The notes beneath the pieces were generated by a model. It saw only the letters and a list, made by a program, of their open reading frames with translations. It made no database searches and was not told the origin of the DNA. From Halocalculus aciditolerans (lineage in GTDB: Archaea; Halobacteriota; Halobacteria; Halobacteriales; Halobacteriaceae): DNA of 36,147 nucleotides. The stretch is taken from assembly GCF_014647475.1 (NCBI RefSeq), contig NZ_BMPG01000009.1, positions 1 through 36,147 of the forward strand, read 5' to 3'. This document shows positions 16,463-23,960 of this stretch, piece after piece (the first letter of the stretch is position 1; every line of letters begins with the position of its first letter). The position numbers and the translations under genes were made by a program.

Positions 16463-17104
16463 TTACCGGGGTTCGACGGTCACGGTGAGGTCGTCGACGT
16501 AGTGGGTGGCGTCGGCTTCCCAGATGACGGCGGTGCCGACGGCGACGTGGAGGGTTTCGGTCGAGAGCTCCGGCGTCGTCCACTCGAACGCGTACTCCCG
16601 CCACCCCTCCGCGAGCCAGAGCGGCTCTCGAAGCCCGCCGTACGGCGTCTCGCCGAAGTCGGTGGAGTTGACGCCGACCGCCGGGAAGTCCGCTTCGACC
16701 TCGGCGGGCCGCGGGCCGAGTCGCATCACGGCGTGCCGAATCGTGTTGAACGACTCCGACTCGCTCCAGAACTGGCCGGACACCCGAACGTCGTACGCGC
16801 GGCCGGGTTCGACGGGAACCTCGTGGGTGGCCCACGTCACGCCGTCGTCGTGGTCGCCCTCGTTCCACACCCGAAGCGACTGCTCGCCCTCGGCGGCTCG
16901 TTCGTCCGAGACGCCGACTTCCCACGCGAAGTCCGCGGGGTCGACCTCCGGCCCGATGGCCGCGCGCGACTCCCACTCGCCGAGACCGTCCTCGAACCCC
17001 GCGGCGAAGTCCGCCTCGTCGTTTCGACCCAGACAGCCCGCGAGACCCGTTATCCCTGTGACGCTCACCGCTGTCCCCGTCCGAAGGAACGCTCGACGAT
17101 GCAT
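16463..17104 (-). CDS. Tat-exported lipoprotein with a carbohydrate-binding-like beta domain
   Basis: From the ATG at 17104 this encodes 213 residues. The N-terminus MHRRAFLRTG is a twin-arginine signal, and LAGC with Cys24 is a lipobox, so the protein is probably exported folded and lipid-anchored outside the cell. The rest (FEDGLGEWESRAAIGPE..., then EVPVEPGRAYDVRVSGQFWS, VGTAVIWEADATHYVDDLTVTVEP) has the rhythm of a jelly-roll carbohydrate-binding or discoidin-like fold. The open frame extends to 17698, but that part is antisense to the oxidoreductase gene. A TATA-like cacataac at 17126-17133 supports the start. No enzyme motif is visible. Confidence 0.8.
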   Translation of the reverse strand: MHRRAFLRTGTAVSVTGITGLAGCLGRNDEADFAAGFEDGLGEWESRAAIGPEVDPADFAWEVGVSDERAAEGEQSLRVWNEGDHDDGVTWATHEVPVEPGRAYDVRVSGQFWSESESFNTIRHAVMRLGPRPAEVEADFPAVGVNSTDFGETPYGGLREPLWLAEGWREYAFEWTTPELSTETLHVAVGTAVIWEADATHYVDDLTVTVEPR

Positions 17105-17125
17105 ACGGTCGAACGTCGACGAGAG

Positions 17126-17133
17126 CACATAAC
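17126..17133 (-). promoter_or_regulatory. TATA-like box of the Tat lipoprotein gene
   Basis: The minus strand reads gttatgtg, centred about 26 nt before the ATG at 17104. This supports a leaderless transcript and the short start. Confidence 0.5.
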
Positions 17134-17175
17134 TCCCCGGTGTCACCCGAACCGCCCCCTCGCGTCGCCCGCGGC

Positions 17176-18201
17176 CTACCGCGTGATGCCGACGGCGTCG
17201 GCGATGCGTTCGTGCGAGCGCTTCGCGGTCTCGTGGTCGGGGGCGACGTGTTGAATCATGAGCTCGTCGGCGTCGACGCGGTCGGCGAGCTGGTCGAGGA
17301 GGCCGGCGATGGTGTCGGGGCCGCCGGAGATCGCGCGCGGCCACGCGTCCTCGTCGAGCGTCTCGGGCGTCGGCTCGGGGACGCCGCCGAGTTCCGCGAC
17401 GGCTTCCTCGACCCCGGGGCGGGTGCCGACTCGCCCGCGCGCCATGCGCTGGAAGGAGGCTTCGGCGACCGCGCGGAGGCGCGCGGCGTCTTCGTCGGTC
17501 TCCCCGGCGATGGCGTTCAACGCCACCATCGTCCGTGGTTCGTCGACGCCGCCGGCGAGGGCGGACGGCTCGAAGCGCTCGTGGTAGGTGTCGAGGGAAT
17601 CGGCGGCGAACTGCGGGCGGATGAACGCGGCGAAACAGTAGGGGAGGCCGAGTTCGGCCGCGAGCGCCGCGCTCGACGGACTGGAGCCGAGCACCCACGG
17701 CTCCGCGGGGCCGTCGTCGGAGCGCGGGATTTCGAGGTCGGCGTAGGCGTGGTCGGCGGGGAAGTCGTCGTAGAGGTGGGAGACGACGGCTTCGAGTTTC
17801 TCCCGGTGGTCGGCGTCCGGGTCCTCGACGTACCGCTCAGTGCCGAGCGCGCTGTCGACGGCGGGCGAGCCGTTCGCGCGCCCGAGCCCCGCGTCGATGC
17901 GGCCGGGCGCGAGCCCGTCGAGCGACCCGAATATCTCGGCGACCTTGAACGGCTGGTAGTGGTTGAGGAGGACCGCGCCGGAGCCGAGGCGGATATCGTC
18001 GGTTTCGGCGGCGAGGTGGCCGAGCAAGACCTCGGGCGTCGTGCCGGCGAGAACGCTCGGAATTCCGTGGTGTTCGGCGACCCAGAACCGGTCGTAGCCG
18101 AGTGACTCGGCGTGTTTCGCGCGGTCGACGGTGTTCGCGTACGCCTCGGTCGCGGTGCCGTCGGCGGGCACGGGCGATAAGTCGACGACGGAGAGCTCCA
18201 T
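17176..18201 (-). CDS. LLM class flavin-dependent oxidoreductase (luciferase-like monooxygenase)
   Basis: This 341-residue protein has the bacterial luciferase-like TIM-barrel pattern. It starts MELSVVDLSPVP, with AKHAESLGYDRFWVAEHHG near residues 28-46, RLGSGAVLLNHYQPFKVAE near 71-89 and LAPGRIDAGLGRANGSP near 97-113. These are hallmarks of the MsnO8/LuxA-like group that uses FMNH2 or F420 to oxidise or reduce organic substrates. In haloarchaea F420 is available, so the cofactor is not certain. The substrate is unknown. A TATA-like site (minus gttatccg, about 18223-18230) about 26 nt upstream supports the start. The flavin reductase at 20976-21476 could in principle supply reduced flavin; this is inference. 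Confidence 0.88.
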   Translation of the reverse strand: MELSVVDLSPVPADGTATEAYANTVDRAKHAESLGYDRFWVAEHHGIPSVLAGTTPEVLLGHLAAETDDIRLGSGAVLLNHYQPFKVAEIFGSLDGLAPGRIDAGLGRANGSPAVDSALGTERYVEDPDADHREKLEAVVSHLYDDFPADHAYADLEIPRSDDGPAEPWVLGSSPSSAALAAELGLPYCFAAFIRPQFAADSLDTYHERFEPSALAGGVDEPRTMVALNAIAGETDEDAARLRAVAEASFQRMARGRVGTRPGVEEAVAELGGVPEPTPETLDEDAWPRAISGGPDTIAGLLDQLADRVDADELMIQHVAPDHETAKRSHERIADAVGITR

Positions 18202-18344
18202 AGAAAGATTCCGTCACTGCGCCGGATAACGGTTCGTTTCCCAGCAGTCGACGACTCGAACGCGCACAGAAACGACCGCGAACGCCGCGGCTACTCGGTA
18301 GTGTGGTCGAAGAAAACGAGCGGGTCGAACGGCGAGGACGCGCC

Positions 18345-18908
18345 TTAGAGCTCCGGGACGTCGCTCGGCATGTCGAAGTCGTGGTAGTACTCGCCTTTCT
18401 CCTTCGAGAGGATGTCGAGGACGGCGGCCGCGCCGTCGCCGACCGCGATGGCGGCCTGCCACTTCGTGTCGCGGCACATCGCGCCGGTCGCGTAGACGCC
18501 CTCGACGGACGTCTCCATGTCGAGGTTCACGTCGACGACGTCCTCGTCGGTGAACGCGAGGTCGAGGCCCTCCGCGAGCTCGCGGTTCCCGCCCGTCGCG
18601 AGCACGACGTAGTCCGCCTCGTACTCGCCGTCCTCGGTCGTGAGAGCGAAGCCGTTCTCCGTCTCCTCGACGCTCGTGACCTCCTCGTCCTCGTGGAGGT
18701 CCGCACCGCGCGCGTCGGCCTGGTTCTGCGCGACGCTCACGAAGTCCATCCCGTCGATGGAGCGAACACCGGGGTAGTTGAAGAGGTGCGCCTTGTGCAT
18801 CCACGTCTCGTCGGTGTCGAAGACGACCGTCTCCAGGTCGTTCTTCGCCGCGAACTGTGCCGCGCTCAGGCCGGCGGGACCCCCGCCGACGACTGCAACA
18901 TCAACCAT
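18345..18908 (-). CDS. Single-domain FAD/NAD(P)-dependent oxidoreductase (thioredoxin reductase-like)
   Basis: From the ATG at 18908 this encodes 187 residues. A Rossmann FAD motif (VDVAVVGGGPAGLSAAQFA) opens the protein. ATGG near residue 120 and an FAD-ribityl motif near the end (TSVEGVYATGAMC...AAIAVGDGAAA) follow. The NADPH-binding domain and the CxxC redox pair of thioredoxin reductase are missing, so length is about 60% of a full reductase. Such short forms are common in haloarchaea; the substrate is unknown. A TATA-like ggtatttc on the minus strand (18933-18940) is about 28 nt upstream. The longer open frame to 19016 is rejected because the ATG at 18908 begins directly at the FAD motif. 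Confidence 0.85.
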   Translation of the reverse strand: MVDVAVVGGGPAGLSAAQFAAKNDLETVVFDTDETWMHKAHLFNYPGVRSIDGMDFVSVAQNQADARGADLHEDEEVTSVEETENGFALTTEDGEYEADYVVLATGGNRELAEGLDLAFTDEDVVDVNLDMETSVEGVYATGAMCRDTKWQAAIAVGDGAAAVLDILSKEKGEYYHDFDMPSDVPEL

Positions 18909-19185
18909 ACCCGAACGTTCTCGCGCCGCGCCGAAATACCTTACCATCTGGTTAATAAGCGTGACGTCCCGAAGAGAGCGACTGCCGCGAACACCAGCGA
19001 CCACCGCTGCCACCAATCTGTATCGGCTGTCGGCGTAGGGCCGTCCGGTCCCGGACGCGCCGCCGCTTCTCCGCGGCTTCCCGCCGCCGGGTACAGCGAA
19101 TCGTGGCGTGGGCCGCGAATGCGGGCGTGGCCGGGACTGGGGCGAATCCGTCCGTACCTGAGAACGCGACGAGGAGAAGCCGCAG

Positions 19186-19935
19186 TTAGAGGACGTAGGG
19201 GCCGCGCTGGCGGATGGGCTCGTCGTGGGGTTCGCCGGAGACGGCGACGGCGCGGAAGCCGTCGTCGCTCGCGAGGTCGACGTCGCGCGCTTCGGTCACG
19301 GGGAGCACGTCGCCCTTCTCGAAGGCGTCGCCGTCCACCGTGCCTTCGCCGTCGACGCCGAAGAGGAAGCCCGACCAGCCGTCTTCGACCGTCCACGTCC
19401 ACTCGTCGGCGACTCGGACGTCGAGGTACTCCATGTCCGTGTAGAGGTCGAGCGGCGAGCCGTCGCCGACGACCGTCGTGACGGTCGCGCCGTCGTACTC
19501 CGCCGTCGGGAGGTCCGCCTGCGTCGCGTCGACGTAGTCCGGGTCCGCCTCCTTCTCGTCGCGCGGGAGGTTCACCCAGAGCTGCAGGCCGTTACAGGCC
19601 GCGCCGTCCGCCGGGAACTCCGAGTGCTGGATGCCGCTCCCCGTCGTGATGCGCATCGCCTCGTTCTCGTAGGCCGTGTGGCTCACGCCGAGCGAGTCCT
19701 CGTGCTCCATCCCGCCCTCGATCATGTAGGAGACGATCTCGAACCCCTTGTGCGGGTGCATCGGGAAGCCCTTGTCCGGGTCGATGTAGAACCGCTCGAA
19801 CAGCACGAACGGGTCGAGGTTCGCCGGGTAGTTGTTCGTCGGGAACGCGCGCTTCGAATTCACGCCCGTCCCGTGCTGCACCATCTCCCCGGGAACCGGC
19901 TCGTCCCGACCCCCCAGCGACTCGTTTGACACCAT
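19186..19935 (-). CDS. Pirin family protein
   Basis: From the ATG at 19935 this encodes 249 residues with a bicupin layout. The pirin metal site is present: His60 and His62 in MHPHKGFE, and His104 and Glu106 in GIQHSE. The region EGGMEHEDSLGVSH is also typical. Pirins bind iron, and some have quercetinase activity or redox-sensing roles; the haloarchaeal role is not established. The start is chosen because a TATA-like tgtttatca (minus strand, 19959-19967) sits about 28 nt upstream. The upstream in-frame ATG at 19968 would fall at the TATA box. It is divergent from superoxide dismutase, which fits an oxidative-stress neighbourhood. Confidence 0.9.
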   Translation of the reverse strand: MVSNESLGGRDEPVPGEMVQHGTGVNSKRAFPTNNYPANLDPFVLFERFYIDPDKGFPMHPHKGFEIVSYMIEGGMEHEDSLGVSHTAYENEAMRITTGSGIQHSEFPADGAACNGLQLWVNLPRDEKEADPDYVDATQADLPTAEYDGATVTTVVGDGSPLDLYTDMEYLDVRVADEWTWTVEDGWSGFLFGVDGEGTVDGDAFEKGDVLPVTEARDVDLASDDGFRAVAVSGEPHDEPIRQRGPYVL

Positions 19936-19958
19936 GGTCAAATCGACGCCGTCAGAAC

Positions 19959-19967
19959 TGATAAACA
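19959..19967 (-). promoter_or_regulatory. TATA-like box of the pirin gene
   Basis: Minus strand tgtttatca, centred about 28 nt before the ATG at 19935. This indicates a leaderless transcript and decides that start over the ATG at 19968. Confidence 0.5.
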
Positions 19968-20131
19968 TCCCGTCCGCGGAACCTCACAACACTCCGAACG
20001 GAGACATAACGAAACACGAAAACCCACTCGTGTCCTTCTCAGTGGGTCTTAGTCCGCGAATAGTTCTTATCGGACTCTTTCCTTGAATGCGTTACAGAGA
20101 ACGTTCATACCCTTCACCGTACTACGTGTGA

Positions 20132-20740
20132 ATGCACATGAGCGACTACGAACTCCCGCCGCTGCCGTACGACTACGACGCGCTGGAACCGCACATCTCC
20201 GAGCAGGTGCTGACGTGGCATCACGACACCCACCACCAGGGCTACGTCAACGGCTGGAACTCCGCAGAAGAGACGCTCGCCGCGAACCGCGAGGACGGCG
20301 ACTTCTCCTCCTCCGCGGGCGCTATCCGGGACGTGACGCACAACGGCTCCGGCCACGTGCTCCACACGCTCTTCTGGCAGTCCATGAGCCCCGAGGGCGG
20401 CGACGCCCCCGAGGGCGACCTCGCCGCGCGCATCGAGGAGGACTTCGGCTCCTACGAGGCCTGGAAGGGCGAGTTCGAGGCCGCGGCGTCCGCCGCCGGC
20501 GGCTGGGCGCTCCTCGTCTACGACTCCCACAGCGAGCAGCTCCGCAACGTCGTCGTGGACAAACACGACCAGGGCGCGCTCTGGGGCAGCCACCCCATCC
20601 TCGCCCTCGACGTCTGGGAGCACTCCTACTACTACGATTATGGACCTGCCCGCGGCGACTTCGTCGACGCCTTCTTCGACGTCGTCGACTGGAACGAGCC
20701 GAGCGCGCGCTACGCCCAGGCCGTCGAGCGCTTCGAGTAA
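20132..20740 (+). CDS. sod: Superoxide dismutase (Fe/Mn family)
   Basis: This 202-residue protein converts superoxide to oxygen and hydrogen peroxide in the cytoplasm. All four metal ligands are present: His30 in WHHDTHHQGYVNGWN, His78 in HVLHTLFW, and Asp160 and His164 in LDVWEHSYYYDY. The family signature DVWEHSYY is intact. Length and sequence fit haloarchaeal superoxide dismutases, which normally use manganese; the metal cannot be read from sequence alone. The ATG at 20132 or 20138 could be the start. The 196-nt divergent region shared with pirin contains a 6-bp inverted repeat (agtccg 20051-20056 / cggact 20071-20076), which may be regulatory. Confidence 0.97.
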   Translation: MHMSDYELPPLPYDYDALEPHISEQVLTWHHDTHHQGYVNGWNSAEETLAANREDGDFSSSAGAIRDVTHNGSGHVLHTLFWQSMSPEGGDAPEGDLAARIEEDFGSYEAWKGEFEAAASAAGGWALLVYDSHSEQLRNVVVDKHDQGALWGSHPILALDVWEHSYYYDYGPARGDFVDAFFDVVDWNEPSARYAQAVERFE

Positions 20741-20975
20741 CCGCACCGCCAGCTCACTGAACGGGACCGCTTCTACGGTCGGCCCCCTTTCACGCGTCAG
20801 CGTACGAGACGACCCGCGAGCGACAGCGCCGTGAGTGAGGAACCAGCGTTTGCTCTCACGAGAGAGCCACGGAGATTCGGTCGGCGCGTCTACTCTCTCG
20901 AACGGTCGTTTCCGTCTTTCCTCGAGGACGGGAATCAGACTCCTGCCGCCTCGAAACCCACGTTGTCGTCGGGGG

Positions 20976-21476
20976 TTAGTCGTCGGTGGTGATGGTGCCC
21001 CAGTCGCCGCGGTGGAAGGTGAGCGGGTCGGCGTCGGGGTTGGGGGTGTCGGCGCGTTCGGCGCGGCCGACGTAGAGGGTGTGGTCGCCTTCTTCGATGG
21101 TGTCGTGGATGGTGCAGTCGACGTAGGCGAGGGAGTCCGTGAAGACGGGCGCGCCGGTGGCCTCGGTGGTGGTATGTTCCGTTTCGAAGGGGTCGGCGTC
21201 GCCGTCGGTCATGCCGGCGAAGTGTTCGGCGAGGCCGCGCTGGTCGTGCGCGAGGATGTTCACGGCGTAGCTGTCCGCGTCGCCGTCGGCGAGAATGCGG
21301 TGGGCTTCGGTGCCGTGGTCGAGGGAGACGAGGACGAGCGGCGGGTCGAGGGAGAGGCTGGCGAACGCGTTCACCGTGATACCGTGCGGAGTTCCGTTCT
21401 CGCCGGGGAGCGTCACGACGGTGACGCCGGTCGCGAACTCGCCCATCACGCCGCGGAAGGCGTCGGCGTCGACCAT
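20976..21476 (-). CDS. Flavin reductase family protein (FMN-binding split-barrel)
   Basis: This 166-residue protein starts at the ATG at 21476. It has the flavin reductase domain pattern: FRGVMGEFATGVTVVTLPG near residues 7-25, GITVNAFASLSLDPPLVLVS near 32-51 and AVNILAHDQRGLAEHFAG near 70-87. The C-terminal Asp/His segment (FHRGDWGTI) is also as expected. These enzymes bind FMN and reduce free flavin with NAD(P)H, supplying partner monooxygenases. No monooxygenase is in the same operon. The LLM-type oxidoreductase 3 kb away is a candidate user. A 21-codon ORF ends immediately before its start codon. Confidence 0.88.
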   Translation of the reverse strand: MVDADAFRGVMGEFATGVTVVTLPGENGTPHGITVNAFASLSLDPPLVLVSLDHGTEAHRILADGDADSYAVNILAHDQRGLAEHFAGMTDGDADPFETEHTTTEATGAPVFTDSLAYVDCTIHDTIEEGDHTLYVGRAERADTPNPDADPLTFHRGDWGTITTDD

Positions 21477-21542
21477 CTACGCCACCTCCGCGTCGCTCGG
21501 CGTTCGTCGCGCGGGACGCTCGTGCGTGGAGTGTGTCGCCAT
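21477..21542 (-). CDS. Possible 21-aa leader peptide ORF
   Basis: An ATG at 21542 opens MATHSTHERPARRTPSDAEVA, and its TAG stop directly abuts the ATG of the flavin reductase gene. The exact junction would allow translational coupling in an otherwise leader-bearing transcript. The peptide has no known family, and so short a frame can occur by chance in GC-rich DNA. Confidence 0.22.
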   Translation of the reverse strand: MATHSTHERPARRTPSDAEVA

Positions 21543-21604
21543 CGTATTCTCTAGTGGGAGCGCGAGGCCCATGAGTGCTTGCTGCAACGCGCTACAGGAG
21601 ACCG

Positions 21605-22558
21605 CTAGCGGGTGTGGTGTTCGACGACGGTGGTTTCGACGACGGTGAGGGTGTCGTCGAGGACGACGCGGAGTTCGTCGCCGTCGCAGTCGACGGTGAC
21701 GCGGACGCGGAGCGGGTCGTCGTCGAGGACGTCGGTGTGGGTGTCGCTGACGCACCAGTCGAAGTGCCAGAAGTGCTCGGCGTTCAGGTCGACGTCGCGC
21801 TCGGAGTGGAAGAGGAGGACGTTCGGGTCGTCGAGGAGCGTCACGCCGACGGTCGATTGGAGGGCGTAGCCGCAGCGCTCGCAGACGTGGTCGACGGCGA
21901 CGTCGAGGGCTTCGTCGGCGGGGTCGCGGACGAGCGTGGTGTCGACGGAGCCGGTGCACTCCGGGCAGACGCCGTCGGCGGCGAGACAGTAGTGGTGGCG
22001 GACGTAGTGGTGGAAGGCCTGCAGGAGGTCGTCGGTCGTGCGGTCGTCGAGGCCGCCGGAGGGGAAGGGGTAGCTCACTTGGATGGTGCCGCAGTCGACG
22101 CAGCCGATGGAGAGCTCGTCGTCGACGTACCAGCCGTGGAGGTAGCCGCCGCAGTCGTAGCAGGTGCCGTCGACGGGGAAGAACCCGACCTGTGCGCGCT
22201 CGGTGAGCGTCCCGGTGAAGATGGCGCTCACGACTTTCCGGCCGGGGTGGCGGAACTCGTAGCCCTCGTCGCGCTGCTTGATGAAGTGGCCGGTGAGCCG
22301 GCGGAGGTGGTAGTTGAAGTTCGCGCTGTCGTCGATGTCCACGCGCTCGAAGAGGTCGGTGAAGCGCACGGGCGCGTCGTCCGCGCCGAGTTCGAGGAGC
22401 GCGCGCAGGATGTCGACGCGCGTGTCGTTCCCGAGGATGGAGAACACCTCCGCCGGGAGCAGCCGGGACTCCGTGCGCGCGACGGGTTCGCGGTCCGCCG
22501 ACGCCTCCTCGCGCCGCGGCTCGGACTCCGCGCCCCCGCGCTGGTCGTGTTGGCTCAT
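21605..22558 (-). CDS. Winged-helix regulator with two zinc-ribbon units
   Basis: From the ATG at 22558 this encodes 317 residues. After a charged N-terminal tail of about 30 residues comes an ArsR-like winged helix (LLPAEVFSILGNDTRVDILRAL, then FNYHLRRLTGHFIK, residues about 38-95). Two Cys-rich zinc-binding parts follow: CYDCGG paired with CVDCG, and CPECTGS paired with CERCG. A beta-rich end follows (VLDDDPLRVRVTVDCDGDELRVVLDD). This layout matches a haloarchaeal family of ArsR-type regulators with DUF7351-like C-termini. A palindrome overlapping its own TATA element suggests autoregulation. It diverges from the TetR-type gene, with 107 bp between starts. Confidence 0.82.
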   Translation of the reverse strand: MSQHDQRGGAESEPRREEASADREPVARTESRLLPAEVFSILGNDTRVDILRALLELGADDAPVRFTDLFERVDIDDSANFNYHLRRLTGHFIKQRDEGYEFRHPGRKVVSAIFTGTLTERAQVGFFPVDGTCYDCGGYLHGWYVDDELSIGCVDCGTIQVSYPFPSGGLDDRTTDDLLQAFHHYVRHHYCLAADGVCPECTGSVDTTLVRDPADEALDVAVDHVCERCGYALQSTVGVTLLDDPNVLLFHSERDVDLNAEHFWHFDWCVSDTHTDVLDDDPLRVRVTVDCDGDELRVVLDDTLTVVETTVVEHHTR

Positions 22559-22570
22559 GCATCCGCGTTC

Positions 22571-22590
22571 GTTTACCACGCGGTAAAACC
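22571..22590 (-). promoter_or_regulatory. Palindrome over the TATA element of the zinc-ribbon regulator
   Basis: The arms tttacc (22572-22577) and ggtaaa (22582-22587) are perfect 6-bp inverted copies separated by 4 bp. On the minus strand the downstream half reads ggttttacc, a TATA-like element centred about 29 nt before the ATG at 22558. A regulator bound here would block TBP, so this is a likely operator, possibly for the gene's own product. Confidence 0.5.
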
Positions 22591-22635
22591 TATCGGCGGC
22601 GGGCCGGACGCCGCCGCGCTGCGTCCTCCGTGTCC

Positions 22636-22644
22636 CTCATAAGG
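22636..22644 (+). promoter_or_regulatory. TATA-like box of the TetR-type gene
   Basis: The sequence ctcataagg is centred about 26 nt before the ATG at 22666. It supports a leaderless transcript and excludes the upstream in-frame start at 22630. Confidence 0.45.
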
Positions 22645-22665
22645 CTCTCCGCCCTACTCCCAGCT

Positions 22666-23322
22666 ATGACCGCTACGAGTGACGCCGAGTCCGGCGGGGG
22701 GACTCGCGAGGAGATCATGGAGGCGACGTTCCGCGCGCTCAGCAAGCACGGCTACACCGACCTCCGCGTGCGCGACATCGGCGAGGAGTTCGAGAAGAGC
22801 CGAACGCTCATCCACTACCACTTCGACGGGAAACACGACCTCATCTCCGCCTTCCTCGAATACCTCGTCGACCAGTACGAGGACCGCCCCGACCTCGACG
22901 CCGACGACGACTCCTGGGAGGTCCTCGGCGCGCGCATCGACCAGTGCCTCTTCGGCCCCGACCTCGGCGGGGACTTCGACCACTGGGACCGCATGAAGGT
23001 CTACCACGAACTCTTCTCGCAGGCCCGGCACAACGACCGCCACCGCGAGATATTCAACGAACACTACGCGAAAATCCGCGGGAACATCACGCGCGTCCTC
23101 GAAGCCGGTATCGAACGCGGCGACTTCGCCGACGTCGACCCCGACGACCTCGCTCAGCTCGTCACCGACGTCATCCACGCCTCGCGCGCGCGGAAGATTT
23201 CGCTCGGCCACGACGACGCCCCCGAGCAGGCCCGCCGCGCCATCGACGACTTCGTCCTCCCCGCGCTCGACCCCGAGTGCGCCTCCGAACGCGACGCCGC
23301 GCGCGACGGCGGACCGCGCTAG
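22666..23322 (+). CDS. TetR/AcrR family transcription regulator
   Basis: This 218-residue protein has the N-terminal TetR DNA-binding domain (residues about 12-60). The helix-turn-helix is ALSKHGYTDLRVRDIGEEFE, followed by KSRTLIHYHFDGKHDLISAFLEYL, the highly conserved TetR recognition and core helices. The C-terminal ligand domain (about 70-205) is helical and acidic. TetR proteins usually repress efflux or catabolic genes and release DNA on ligand binding. Its target is not obvious. It diverges from the zinc-ribbon regulator, and its 3' end overlaps by 4 nt the 3' end of the convergent DUF7504-like gene. Confidence 0.9.
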   Translation: MTATSDAESGGGTREEIMEATFRALSKHGYTDLRVRDIGEEFEKSRTLIHYHFDGKHDLISAFLEYLVDQYEDRPDLDADDDSWEVLGARIDQCLFGPDLGGDFDHWDRMKVYHELFSQARHNDRHREIFNEHYAKIRGNITRVLEAGIERGDFADVDPDDLAQLVTDVIHASRARKISLGHDDAPEQARRAIDDFVLPALDPECASERDAARDGGPR

Positions 23323-23960
23323 ACGGAGTCGACGGACCGCCACTCCCGGCCGTGTCCGGTGAGGCTCGCGCGGAGCTCGATACCCGACTCTCCGTCTCTG
23401 ACGGCGACCTGCCCGTTGCAGAGCTGGGCGAGCGTGCTGACGGCGCGCTCGTCGTGGTTCGCGGGGTCGACGAGGAGGACGCCGAGCCCGTCGACGGCGT
23501 CGACGCGGCCGGCGAGCGTGTGGACGAACCGGGAGACGGTTTTCAGGTCGCTGAAGGTGAGGAGCGTCGACACCGAGAAGAGCCCGGTGCGGACGCGCTC
23601 GATGCCGGTCCCCTGGAAGTCGCGGTAGACGTCGGAGAACCGCATCCCGATGCCGGTGAGGTCGGACGGCCCGGAGACGGTCAGGAGGCGCGCGGGGACG
23701 CCGTTGTCGTCGTCGCCGACGCAGTCGATGATGGCGGCCGTCTCCTCGGAGACGCGAATCCCGACGCGCTCTGCGTCCGACGCGATGCGGGACGCCCGCT
23801 GGTTCGTCGTCACCACGATGGTGGCCTCGTCGTCCGCGCCGTTGAGCATCCGGAGGGCGACTTCGCGCGCGCCGCCGTGCGTCGGCCCGGTGACGAGCAC
23901 GGTCGTTCCCGCCCGAATCGCGTCCAGCGGGAGGTCGTCGAACGCGTAGTCCTCAGTCAT
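23319..23960 (-). CDS. DUF7504-like RecA/KaiC-fold protein with degenerate P-loop
   Basis: From the ATG at 23960 this encodes 213 residues. The N-terminus TTVLVTGPTHGGAREVALRML occupies the Walker A position of RecA/KaiC-like ATPases, but GGAR replaces the GK[ST] needed for phosphate binding. ATP hydrolysis is therefore unlikely. Later strands (ATIVVTTNQRASRI, then LGVLLVDPANHDERAVSTLAQLCNGQVAVRD) fit the fold, with DP at the Walker B position. Haloarchaea have families of such proteins beside receiver/GAF genes. The start overlaps the upstream receiver-GAF gene by 8 nt, so the two are probably co-translated and act in one signalling pathway; output unknown. Confidence 0.72.
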   Translation of the reverse strand: MTEDYAFDDLPLDAIRAGTTVLVTGPTHGGAREVALRMLNGADDEATIVVTTNQRASRIASDAERVGIRVSEETAAIIDCVGDDDNGVPARLLTVSGPSDLTGIGMRFSDVYRDFQGTGIERVRTGLFSVSTLLTFSDLKTVSRFVHTLAGRVDAVDGLGVLLVDPANHDERAVSTLAQLCNGQVAVRDGESGIELRASLTGHGREWRSVDSV

